Notes under the pieces: model-generated
Database searches by the model: none
The model's input: only the letters and a program-made list of their open reading frames with translations
What the model was told of the DNA's origin: nothing
Translations under genes and position numbers: made by a program
Part shown: in pieces, positions 46,337 through 57,346 of the stretch
How positions within the stretch are numbered: position 1 is the stretch's first letter
Layout: each line of letters starts with the position of its first letter
From: Bettongia penicillata ogilbyi
Taxonomy: Eukaryota; Chordata; Mammalia; Diprotodontia; Potoroidae
Length of the DNA: 64,000 nucleotides
Reading direction: 5' to 3'
Assembly: GCA_023548195.1 (NCBI GenBank)
Contig: JAJHZJ010000531.1
Location: 9,225,900-9,289,899 of the forward strand

Positions 46337-46949
46337 GTTTTGCTAAAGAGTTCTATAATAGCCATGTTGTGAAAGACTACCCATATTTCCCTCCATCCTA
46401 TTCTGCCCACCTATTCGTTCTATTCTCTCTTTTGTCCTTATTCCTCCCCAAAAGTGTTTACTTCTAATTACCCCCTCCTCTCATTTTCCCTCCCTTCTAT
46501 CATCCCCCCACACCCCACTTATCCCTTTTTCCCCTACTTTCCTGTAGTATAAGATACATTTTCATACCAAATTGAGTGTGCATTTTATTCCTTCCTTGAG
46601 CCAAAGGAGATGAGAGAAGCTTCATTTTTTTCCCCTCTCACTTCTCCCCTTTCCCCCCTCCACTGAAAAAGCTTTTTCTTGCCTCTTTTATGATATAATT
46701 TGCCCCATTCCATTTCTCCCTTTCTCCTCCCAATATAGTCCTCTCTCACCCCTTATTTTTATTTTTTAAAAAATATCACCCCTTCTTATTAAACTCACCC
46801 TGTACTCTCTGTTTATATGTATGTAACCCCTGTAACTACCCAAATACTGAGAAAAGTCTTAAGAGTTGCAAATATTATCTTTCTGTGTGGGGATGTGAAC
46901 AATTCAGCATTAGTAAGTCCCTTTTAATTTCTCTTTCCTGTTTACCTTT

Positions 46950-47990
46950 TCATGTTTCTCTTGATTTGTGTGATTGAAAGTCAAGTTTTCTATTCAGCTC
47001 TGGTCTTTTTATCAAGAATGCTTGAAATTTCTCTATTTCATTGAATGACCATTTTTTCCGTTGAAGTATTATACTCACTTTTGCTGGGTAAATTATTCTT
47101 TGTTTTAGTCCTAGTTCCTTTAACTTCTGGAAGATGATATTCCAAGCCCTTCAATCCCTTAATGTAGAAGTTGCCAGATCCTGTGTTATCCTTATTGTAT
47201 TTCTACAATGCTGGAATTGTTTCTTTCTGGCTGCTTGCAATGTTTTCTCCTTGACCTGAGAACTCTGGAATTTGACTACAATATTCCTAGGAGTTTTTCT
47301 TTTTGTATCTCTTTCAGGAGATTATTGTTGAATTCTTTCAATATTTATTTTACCCTCTGGTTTCAGAATACCAGGGCAGTTTTCCTTGATGATTTCATGA
47401 AATATGATGTCTCAGCTCTTTTTCTGATCATGGCTTTCAGGTAGTTCCATAATTTTTTAACTATCTCTCCTGGATCTATTTTCCAGGTCAGTTGTTTTTT
47501 CAATGTATATATTTCACATTGTCTTCTATTTTTACATTCTTTTGTTTTTGTTTTATAATTTCTTTGTTTCTCATAAAGTCATTAGCTTCCATCTGCTCCA
47601 TTCTAATTTTTAAAGAAATATTTTCTTCAGTGAACTTTTGAACTTCCTTTTCCATTTGATTAATTCTGCTTTTTAAAGCTTTCTCTTCCCCATTGAATTT
47701 TTGGACCTCTTTTGCCAGTTGAGGTATCATATTTTTAAAGGTGTTATTTTCTTTAGCATATTTTTGGGTCTTCTTTAGAAACCTGTTGACTTGCTTTTCA
47801 TGATTTTCTTGTATCACTTTCATTTCTCTTCCCAACTTTTCCTCCACCTCTCTTACTTGATTTTCAAAATCTTTTTTGAGCTCTTCAATGGCCTGAGACC
47901 ACTGCATATTTATTTTGGATGTTTTGGATGCAGAAACCTTGATTTTTAGATCTTCCGCTGATGGTATGTATTGTTTTTCCTCATCTGAAA
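46950..47990 (-). pseudogene. L1-type ORF1 of the HAL1-like element (-)
   Basis: The best-preserved ORF1 N-terminus: a 135-codon open stretch at 47500-47907 beginning MQWSQAIEELKKDF, rich in K/E/N/Q with regular hydrophobic heptads (LTQLAKEVQ-type repeats). That is the ORF1p trimerising coiled coil. Downstream on the minus strand (47480-46950) lie the RNA-recognition and C-terminal domains with frame breaks, including LQAARKKQFQHC-like and ITYPAKVSIIL-like relics and a final FLIKRPELNRKLDFQ. ORF1p is the RNA-binding chaperone of the L1 RNP. Several breaks make it non-coding. The true start codon is unclear; the frame may begin near 47990. Confidence 0.8.
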
Positions 47991-48791
47991 GGATGGAAAA
48001 AATACCTGTTCACCAAGAAATTAACCTTCTCTAGTCTTATTTTTCCCCCCTTTTTGGGCATTTTCCCAGGCAGTTACTTGACTTTTGAGTCTTTTGTCAA
48101 GAGGAGGGTATCTTCTGGAGACCTGTATGTTTTCAGTTCCTCTAAGGTGTCACAATCAAGGGAGAGGAGTTTGCTCCTCTCCTGGCCTATGCTATTGCCT
48201 ATGAGCAACCACAAGGACTGTGCTCTTCCCAGGATCTGACAGTAGGAGTCCCTCTCCAGAGTTATCCCCAACTCAACAGCCAGCACCCGTACCTCTGTCA
48301 AGGCTGAGATCCAGATCAGCAGCTCAATTTCCTCAAGATCTCTAGGCTGAGGAATCAAAAAATGGATGCTACTGCTTTGGCCACTCCTGCTGGTGGGACT
48401 GTACTATGTTCCCTTCTCACCTGGGTGAGAGAGCTTTGTCACTGACCTTTGAAGTTATCTTTGGCATTTGTGGATTGAGTAATCTGGGAACCTCAACTGC
48501 TGCTGGTAATTCTGCCCCCTGAGGCCTGTTCCAGTCCTGTTTCTACCAGTGCCACATGGCCAAGACTGGGCTGCTCTCCATGGGCTGTGCTCTGCTCCAA
48601 GCCTGGTGTAATAGACTTTTCCTGTCAGCCTTCTAGACTGCGTTGGGCTCGAAATCTCTTTCACCATGTCGTTTTATGGTTTCTGCTGCTCTAGGATTTG
48701 TTTAGAGTCATTTTTTACAGTTATTTTATGGTCTATATGGGGGAGCTTCTGCAAGTCCATATTTCTACTCTGCCATCTTGGCTCTACCCCT

Positions 48792-50364
48792 ACAATTTCT
48801 TTTCCTATCTCTTGCTGCTAGGTTTTGTTGGTAACAGAAACGCTCATGATTTATATGGGCTAATTTTATATACTGCAACTTTGCTGAACTTGTTATTTAT
48901 TTCAACTAGTCTTTTTTAGCTGATTTTCTAGGATACTCCAAGAATAACATCATATCTTTCGTAAGGAGTTATAGTTTTGTTTCTTCATTTTCTATTCTAA
49001 TTCCTTCAATTTTTTTTCTTTCATATTGCTATAGGTAACATTTCTAGAAGAATTTTGAAGAGTAATAGTGATAATGGGCATTATTCCTTAATCCCTGATC
49101 CTATTGGGAACACTATCCCTTATAGATAATGCTTTATAATGATTTTAGATAAATACTATTTATCAAAAGCTCCATTTATTCCTATGTTTTCTAGTCTTTC
49201 TTAATATGAATGCATATCACATCTTGTCAAAATACTTTTCTTCACCTATTGAGATAATATTTTTTGTTGTTAATGTTGCTAATGTTATTGCTATGGTCAA
49301 TTATGTTGATAGATTTCCTAATATTGAACCAGTCCTGCATTCCTGTCAAAAATCCAGCCTACACATGGAGTATGTTTGTGATATATTGCTGTAATCTCCT
49401 ACTAGTATTTTATTTTAATTCTTTATATTAATATTCGTTAGAGAAATTGTCTATAGTTTTCTTTCTCTATGTTTGAGCCTTCTTGTTTAGATACCAGTAT
49501 TATATTTGGGTTGTAAAATAAATTTGGTAGGACTTCTTCTTCACCTGTTTTCCCAAAGAGTTTATATAGCATTTGAATTAGAAATTAATTATAATTAATA
49601 TTATAATATATCTATAATTATATATAATAATATATATTAATTGTAATGAATAATTATTGAATTATGAATTAATTTCAAATGTTTGGTATAATTTACTTGG
49701 CCATCCATTATATCTTGGTTATTTTTTCTCAGTGAGTTCATTGATGACTAGATTTCTTTTTCTAAGATAGGGATATTTAAGCACAGTATTTCTTCTGTTA
49801 ATCTGGACAATTTATTTTTCGTAAATATTCATACATTTCACTTAGGTTCTTAGATTTATTGATATTTAATTGGGCAAAATAGCTGCTAATAATTACTTTA
49901 ATTTCATCTTCATTTTTGAATAATACACCCTTTTTACTTTTAATACTGGTGATTTTGTTTGCCCCCTTTTATATTCAAATTAACTAATTCTTTTATCTGT
50001 TTTATTTGCTCTATTTTATTGTTTATTTTCATAAAGCCAGTTCCTAGTTTTATTTATTAGTTCAATTATTTTCTTCCAATTTTATTAAACTTTCTTTTCC
50101 TTTTCAGGTTTTCCAACTTGGTGTTTAATTGGGGATTTTTAATTTGTTCTTTTTTGAAGTTTATTTAGTTGTGTACCCAGTTCATTGATCTACTCTTTAT
50201 TTTATGCATGTAAGAGTATAGAAATATAAATTTCCCCCAAGTGCCTCATTTACTATATCCCATAAATCTTGGTATGTTGCCTTAATAGTTGTTAACCTTT
50301 TCAATGAAATTATTGTTTCTATGTCTTGTTCTTTGACACACTCATTCTTAACGATACGATTATT
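48792..50364 (-). pseudogene. L1 ORF2 reverse-transcriptase region (-), ORF1-fused
   Basis: The minus strand carries the ORF2 stretch between endonuclease and RT and then the RT. At 50197-50364 it reads NRIVKNECVKEQDIETIISL...YQDLWDIVNEA, homologous to the pre-RT segment of L1 ORF2. At about 49325-49350 a GxxAGLVQY-type relic marks the RT finger region (consensus 'pgmqgwfn'). Upstream, the frame is continuous with ORF1 (KYDGDTVRITQDLAASTL) at 50362-50420, so the endonuclease domain is missing. Interrupted by AT-rich sequence near 49570-49680, with many stops, and split at 48792 by the HAL1-like insertion. Confidence 0.8.
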
Positions 50365-51692
50365 TAATGTAGAAGCTGCCAAATCTTGAGTAATCCTAAC
50401 TGTGTCTCCATCATATTTCCATTGTTTCTGACTGCTTTTAATATTTTCTCCTTGACCTGGGAGTTTTGCAATTTGGCAATAATAGTGTTGGGAGTTTTCG
50501 TTTGGACATCTCTTTTAAGAAGTGATCAGTGAATTCTTTCAATTTTTATTTGATCCCCTAGTTCTAGAATATCATCCAATTTTCCTTCATAATTTGTTGA
50601 AAAATGATATCCTGGCTCTTTTTTATTTTCCATGATGTCTTTCAGCCAGTCAAATAATTCTTAATTTATCTCTTCTGGATCTATTTTCCAAATCAGTTGT
50701 TTGTCTAATGAAATAGTTCTCATTTTCTTTTGGGTTGGTTTTTTGGGGTTTTTTTTGCATCTTTTGTATTTTGTTTGATTTTTCAGGGAGCTTTTGCACC
50801 TCCTTTTTCATTTGTCTATTCTAATATTAAATCATTTATTTTCTTCTTTGAGCTTTTGCAGCTCCCTCTGTTCAGTCAATTCTACTTTTCAAAGCATTGT
50901 TTTCTTGAGTGAATTTTTGTATGTATTTTTTAAAAATTTTGTTTCTATGTTTCCTTTACCAAGTTGTGGACTCTTTTTTATGATTCTCTTGTATCACTCT
51001 CATTTCTTTTGCCAACTTTTATTCTACCTCTCTTATTTGATTTTTAAAATAATCTTTGAGATCTTTCAAAAGTTGTTTTTGAACTCAAGAATAATTCATC
51101 TTTTTTTGAGGGCTTGCACAAAGACATTTTGACACTGTTATCCTCTTCTGAATTTATATTTTGATCTTTCCTGTTACCACAGAAACATTCTATAGTCAGA
51201 TTCTTTTTTGTTCCTTTTTTTTCAGTGTATTTCATGACTTTCAAAGTTGGGCTCTTCTCCTAGTGTAGATGAGGCACTGCTCCAAAAATCTTGCACTGGG
51301 GACCCAAGGTGTGGTCACTAGTATGCTGTGCTAGGGGCTTGAAGCCTTACTGTTGACCTATTGTGATGCTGGCTTGCTGTACTGGAATCATAGAGCCTCA
51401 CTGTTGACCTATTCTGGGGCTTAAGCTCTTTTGCTGGCTTACTAGGATATAGCCTACTGCTGGTTTGCCATGATGCAATCTGCTCTAGACTGTATTCCCT
51501 TTTTACCTGAGTGAGACAAACCTTTCCTGCCAACCTTCAAAGTTTTGGGATGGACAATTATTTCATCCCCTTCTTCTGTTGGTTCTGTTGCTTCAGAATT
51601 CATTTTGGGGTGCTATTTTATAGTTGTTTAGATGTGAACTTGGGAAAGTTCAGGTGAATTCCTGACTTATTCTGCCATCTTGACACCACCCT
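50365..51692 (-). mobile_element. L1 5' UTR and ORF1 part of the same copy (-)
   Basis: The 5' end at 51692 reads GGGTGGTGTCAAGATGGCAG on the minus strand, with an intact AAGATGGC core. The 5' UTR contains two imperfect copies of a ~52-bp unit around 51341-51440. ORF1 follows (coiled-coil words near 50770-51130, RNA-binding domain near 50400-50700), ending abruptly at AASTL, where ORF2 sequence begins in the same frame. Confidence 0.78.
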
Positions 51693-52915
51693 CTTATCAG
51701 TTGTTTTTTCAATATTTCATATTTTCTTCTACTTCTTTTTTTTTTTGACTCTGTCTTACTGTTTCTTGATTTCTCATGGAGTCATGAGCTTTTACTTATC
51801 AAATTCTAATTTGTAAGGATATTTTTTCAGTGAGCTTATTTGTCCCCTTTTTCATTTGGTCAAGTCTACTTCTTAAAGAGTTCATTTTTGTGCCTTTTTT
51901 GACATTTAGCCTATTCTGTTTTTTAAGATTTTATTTTCTTCCTTATTTTTTGTGCCTCCTTTAACAAGTTGTTGACTCTTCTTCCATGATTTTCTTATAG
52001 CATTATCATTTCTTTTCTTTTTCCAATTGTTTCTCTACCTCTCATATGATTTTACAATCTTTTTTAGGCTCTTTTAGGAATTCATTTTGGGCCTAAAAAT
52101 AATTCATATTTTTCTTTGAGTCTTTGCATGTACTTAATTTGACACTCTTCTATTATTCTCTTCTGAATTTGTGTTTTGACCTTCCCTGTCACCATATTAA
52201 CTGTATATGGTAAGGTTGTGGTTTTTTTTGTTGCTGTTGTTCATTTCCAGCCTATTTCTCAACCTTCAACAATGTTAAAATGGTATCTCTCTTCCTGGGG
52301 TGTTAGAGGCACTGTCCCAATATTTCTGTTTTCTGTGTTGCTATTTTCAAAGCTAATTCTTGGGATCTGTAAGTTTTCCATTCTTTCAAGGTAGTATGAT
52401 CTAAGGAGAGGTGTGATCACTGCTCTATGCTCTGCTCTGTGAATAACCACAGCCACTCTTTTCTATCCTGGAACTATAACTATCGTCCTGATCCTGCTAA
52501 TGCCCAATCTGGGATGGTAATCAAGAACTATGTAAATGCAATGCAGCAGACACCTGCTCCCACTGCCACCGAAGTGTTGCCCAGAATATTTTTCTGAACA
52601 GTTGTTTGAGCCCCGCTTAGTATCTATGGGCTGAGAGCTCTGGAAGTCCCTACTGAAGATTCATTCACTTTCATTGTCTATTGCTGGCTTGCCAGGTCAC
52701 AATTAGCTCTGGATTGTGCTCCACTCTCACCCCATTGTGAGAGATCTTTCCAATCAACTTTGTAAGTTTTATTGGACTGGAAAATTTTCTTACCTGGTCC
52801 ATTTGTTGGTTCTGGAACTCCAAAATTCATTTTGAGGTGCATTTTAAATATTGTTTGGGGGGGATTTGGGAAAGTTCAGTGGAATCTCTGCCTTTACTCT
52901 GCCATCTTGACTTAC
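51693..52915 (-). mobile_element. Second L1/HAL1 5' part (-), head-to-tail with the next copy
   Basis: The 5' end at about 52912 reads GGTAAGTCAAGATGGCAGAG on the minus strand. It contains a 5' UTR and the ORF1 coiled-coil half and stops at ACAACTGATAAG (consensus TTDLENRS), where the next element's 5' end begins. Either the 50365-51692 copy inserted into this one or the two are a deletion product. No target duplication was found. Confidence 0.75.
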
Positions 52916-52924
52916 CTTCTTTCT

Positions 52925-53260
52925 CATATCTTTATATACACATGACTTTTTTTGGCAATGGTATGAAGGGCAAGTTGGAGAAAAGAGGCTGTAAAAGATC
53001 CATTAGAAGTCTGCTACCAGAGTCTAAGATAACGCTAGTGAGGACTGGCATGAGAGTGTTGGTGGAGTGAAGAGAGATGACTGGGAGAGATGCTGTGGAG
53101 TTCAAGTCAATTCCTTGAGTTGAGGAAAAGTCAAGATTTCTAAAGGAAGCAAATAAAAAATTAGAGGATTGTTGACATCACTGAGAGATATACTGAACTC
53201 TGTTCTCTTCCAAAGTATAAGAGCTGTCAATGACCTCACAGGCCTCAAGGTTTTACTGCT
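52925..53260 (-). mobile_element. L2/CR1-group LINE fragment, antisense
   Basis: AGAAGTCTGCTACCAGAGTC, GAGGACTGGCATGAGAGTGT and GGGAGAGATGCTGTGGAG follow the antisense L2 coding phrases ('gtccaggtgagaagtgatg...ggtggca'). Confidence 0.45.
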
Positions 53261-53816
53261 TTTACGTTACTTTCTTAAAATTAGCAGCCTTAAAAAATGA
53301 AAGCTCAAATTTAGAACAGAAGAGATTACTGATAGCAGTTTTTGCTGTCCTTCACAAGTTTCATATCTCAAAATAAAAATGCTAAGGATGTGGTTAATCC
53401 TATTTCCATGCTAGGTTTTACAATATTTTCTGTTCCTAAGCTATATTTGCTTTTGGTGGTCACTGGCCCCCACATTCTCTAGGAGAAGGAAATGCAGTTC
53501 ATATTATCTCCTTCCCAAATAGCTATGGATATCTCACATTCAGCAGGTGGAATTTAGAGAGCATGGCTCTTCTTATATATTGAAGAAAGGATCTAAACCT
53601 TATTCCATCCATTTCCTGTATTCTGTTCAAACTTTTCCATAGTGGTGTCCATCAAATCTTAAAAACATCATGCCTATCTTGAAGGGTTTTGGAGAAGCAT
53701 TCTTACAAATACATTGGAATCATGTCATCAGGTTTTTTAAATAGATAGAATATATTAAAACAACATTCTTTAACAATTAAAATTGAGTTGAATGCTTGAA
53801 AAAAACACTGGAGAAG
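53261..53816. other. Unique sequence, no gene seen
   Basis: No supported feature. Confidence 0.4.
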
Positions 53817-53817
53817 A

Positions 53818-56390
53818 GGGGTGGAGTCAAGATGGGGGAATAGAAGCAGAGAATTGCTAGTAGTCTCTCCCCAGGCCAAGTCAAATACCTGTAAATATGA
53901 CTCCAAAAAATTCTAGAGCTGCAGAATCCACAGAATGACTAAGTGAAGCAAATCTCCAGCTGAAGACAGCCTGGAAGGTCAACAGGGAGCATCTATCATG
54001 CTAGACTGGGAGCAGAGCACAGTTCAATGTGGGCCATACTGGCACAGATAGGACCTAAGCAGACCACAGAAGTACTAAATCTCTGGCACTTATGATGACT
54101 TCCAGACTTCACAACCCCAAAATGTCCAGGACAAATTAGAAGGTCAGTGGAAAAAAACCTTTCAGACCTGTGTGAGAGAATAGAGTGGTCTGACCTCAGC
54201 CCCAGGGTGGTGGAGGGGGTGGAGGAGCCCATGGCACAGCCAGCTGCAGCTGCATTCACTATTTCTGGAACTCTAAGCCCACAGATTGTAAGGGGATCAA
54301 ATGGCTGACACTACACTCCTCTCTACCCACTGGAAGCAGAGAACTACCTTCACAAAGAGCTCAAGAGACAAGTAAATGGCTGGGGAAATCATTAAAGCCT
54401 AGAAAAAGAATCAGACTATAGAATCTTACTTTGGTGACAAAGAAGATCAAAATATACAAATAGAAGAAGACTACAAAACTTCTACATCCAAAGCCTCTAA
54501 GACAAATTGGAATTGGACTCAGACCTGGAAAAGCTCAAAAAGGATTTCTCAAGTAAGAGAAGTAGAGCAAAAATTGGGAAGAAAAATGAAAGTGATGTGA
54601 GAAAATAATGAAAAGCAAGTCAACTATTTGCTAAAGAGGACCAAAAAAATGCTTAAGAAGATAACACTTTAAAAAAATAGACTAACCCAAATGGCAAAAG
54701 AAATCCAAAAAGTCAATGAGGAGAAGAATACCTTAAAAATCATGGTCAGATGGAAAAAGAGGTCCAAAAGCTCACTGAAGAAAAGAAGTCCTTAAAGATT
54801 ACAATGGAGCAGATGGAAGCTAATAACTTTATGAAAATCAAGAAATTATAAAACAAAACCAAAGAATGAATACATAGAAGACAGTGTGAAATATCTAATT
54901 GGAAAAACAACTGACCTAGAAAATAGATCCAGGAGAGACAATTTAAAAATTATGGGACTACCTAAAAGCCATGATCAAAAAAAGAGCCTAGACATCATCT
55001 TTCAAGAAATTATCAAAGAAAACTTCCCTGATATTCTAGAACCTGAGGGTAAAATAAATATTGAAAGAATCCACCAATCACCTCCTGAAAGAGATCCCAA
55101 AAGGAAAACCAGGAATATTGTAGCGAAATTACAGAACTCCCAGATCAAGGAGAAAATGTTGCAAGCAGCCAAAAAGAAGCAGTTCAAGTATTGTGGAAAC
55201 ACAATCAGGATAACACAAAATCTAGCAGTTTCTTCATTGAAATCAAAGGGCTTTGATTTTCCAGAAGTCAAAGGAGTTAGGATTAAAACCAAAAATCACC
55301 TACCCAGCAAAAATGAGTATAATACTTCAGGGGAAAATGGGTATTTAATGAAATAGAGGACTTTCAAGCATTCTTGATGAAAAGACCAGAGCTAAATAGA
55401 AAATTTGACTTTTAAACACAAGAATCAATAGAAGCATGAAAAAGTAAACAGGAAAGAGAACTTACTGAAGTTGAACTGCTTACATTCCTACATGGAAAGA
55501 TAATATTTGTAACTCAAGACTTTTCTCAGTATTAGGGTAATTGGAGGGATTATGTACATGTAGACAGAGGGCAGAGGGTGAGTTGAATAAGAAGGGATGA
55601 TATAAAAAAATAAGGATCAAGGGATGAGAGAGAAATATATTGAGAGGAGAAAGGGTGTAATAGAATAGAATAAATTATCTCTCTCATTAAAGAGGTAAAA
55701 AAAAAAGCTTTTTCAATGAAGGGGAAGAGGAGGGAGGTGAGTGGGAAAGATTGAACCTTACTCTCAGAGGAATTGAATTAAGAAGGGAATAACATACATA
55801 CTCAATTTGGTATTGAGTATCTTAAACTACAAGAAAGTAGCAGAGGAAAGTCTAAAAGAGGGGTGGAGGGATGATAGAAGGGAGGGCAAATGGGAGGAGG
55901 GAGTAATTAGAAGTAAATACTTTTCAGGAGGGACAGGGTCAAAAGAGAGAATAGAATAAATAAGGGACTGGATAGAATGGAGGGAAATAAAGTTAGTCTT
56001 TCACATCATAACTGTTATGGAAGTGTTTTGCATGACTACACATGTATAACCTATATCAAATTGTTTGTCTTCTCAGTGGCGATGGGGAGGGAGGAAGGAA
56101 GAGATGCTGGAACTCAAAATTTTAAAAACGAATGTTAAAAATTGTTTTTACATGCAACTGGGAAATAAATTATACAGGCAATAGGGTATAGAACTCTATT
56201 TTGGCCTATAAAGAAATAGAGGGGAACAGCATGAGAGAAGTGAGGGGTGTGATAGAAGGGAAAGTAGATTAGAGGAAAGGGTCACTGGAATGTATAATGT
56301 CTTGGGGTGGATGGAGGGGAGAGATGGGGAGAAAATTTGGGACTCAAAATCTTGTGGATGTAAATGTTGAAAAATAAAAATAAAAAAAAA
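53818..56390 (+). mobile_element. HAL1-like ORF1-only L1 element, complete (+)
   Basis: A 2.57-kb element from GGGGTGGAGTCAAGATGGGG to an A-rich tail (AAAAATAAAAATAAAAAAAAA). It holds a 5' UTR to about 54480, ORF1 to the stop at 55437-55439, then a 950-bp purine-rich 3' UTR with no ORF2. The flanks look like a long, decayed target duplication: left GAATGCTTGAAAAAAACACTG (53789-53810) and right GCATTGAATAAACACTG (56397-56413). The clearest single example of an ORF1-only element in the window. Confidence 0.87.
54500..55439 (+). pseudogene. L1-type ORF1, RNA-binding and C-terminal domains largely open
   Basis: From 54886 to 55353 there are 156 open codons. They cover the end of the coiled coil (LIGKTTDLENRSRRDNLKIM), the RRM-like domain (NLKIMGLPK...IIFQEIIKENFPDI) and the C-terminal domain (KEKMLQAAKKKQFKYCGNTI, then VKGVRIKTKNHLPSKNEYN). 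The human counterpart has NLRLIGVPE and FLAPAKLSFIS in these positions. A frameshift after YNTSGENG breaks the last ~30 codons, and the coiled-coil half (54500-54880) has several stops. ORF1p binds L1 RNA in cytoplasmic RNPs; this copy is not expected to be functional. Confidence 0.85.
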
Positions 56391-57346
56391 GTTATTGCAT
56401 TGAATAAACACTGAAGAGGATCATAGGAGGTCTCAGTACAGTGCCAAATTAATCACTTATTAGCTGGCTTATTATGAGAAAGTTATTCCTGAGTTCACTT
56501 TCCTAATCTATAAAACTTGTAATGTGGGGACAAAGGGGAAGAGGTTAAAACAGGCAATCACTAAAATTCTTCCTTAAAGGTTCAGCAGCTCTGATTTTCT
56601 ATTATTATATATAATTAATTACTTATCTCTCCATGGAGAAGTTTAAATTGGATTTGTTGTATGCTAATTTCTGCTCTGTATTTACAAGTTACAATGAACT
56701 CATACATTAAAATGGAAAAAATATGACATGTTTAGGAATTTTATCATATACTTTCCCATTTTTATAGTATTTTATTTTCCCCCAATTACATGTAATATAG
56801 ATTTTCGATGGTTCCTAGATTACTTCATTTTGACAACAATCACACAAACACATTGGAAGATAGGAAAAAGAGTCAGGGCTTCTTCATCATGACTCCTCGG
56901 GCTTTGAGTGGCAGAGGGGCTCCCCCAAGCTCTCCTGGTTCCTCTCCACAATCTAATTAGTGTCCCTACTGCCAAATGTCCCCCATAATTCAGTTACTCA
57001 TTTTTGTCACCAAAAAATTGCTGAAGTTCTTATAGCAGCCACAAGAAGTAAGGGAGTAATAGCCACTCTTGGGTCATATAAATTTTTTAAAAAACCTGAA
57101 AAATCAACCTGTCCCTTCCATTAACTTTATCCCCTGCATTAAGAAAATATGAAAAAGAAATGAAAAAGGAAAAATAAAGCATTCAATATGTATATATTTG
57201 ACAAGGAAATTCTCACATTGGCCATATCTTAAGTGTATGCCTTTAAAAAAAAAAAAGAAATTGTATGTATTTATTTGCAATTTAAGGTTATCACTTCTCT
57301 AGATGGAGGTGTGACATTTTATCTTTAATCCTTAGAACTCATAATT
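56391..57346. other. No gene seen; possible L1 3'-end scrap
   Basis: TTATTTTCCCCCAATTACATG near 56772 resembles the reversed 3' end of marsupial L1. The rest is unassigned. Confidence 0.4.
57334..57346. repeat. 13-bp target-site duplication, left copy
   Basis: AGAACTCATAATT, 12 of 13 identical to 58719-58731. Confidence 0.8.

Larger units (their letters stand above)
45895..48791 (-). mobile_element. HAL1-like ORF1-only L1 element, complete (-)
   Basis: A minus-strand element about 2.9 kb long. The 5' end at 48791 reads GGGGTAGAGCCAAGATGGCA, the best match in the window to the shared L1/HAL1 start. The 5' UTR extends to about 48000, ORF1 to the stop at 46950-46952, and the rest is a 3' UTR with GGGAGG-type purine tracts on the minus strand and a (TA)n/(TATG)n microsatellite. 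It ends in AAATAAATAAATAAACAT and an A tail. No ORF2 is present. Flanks share ATTTC-TTTT (45889-45900 and 48793-48804), an imperfect target duplication within a split L1 ORF2. Confidence 0.85.
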
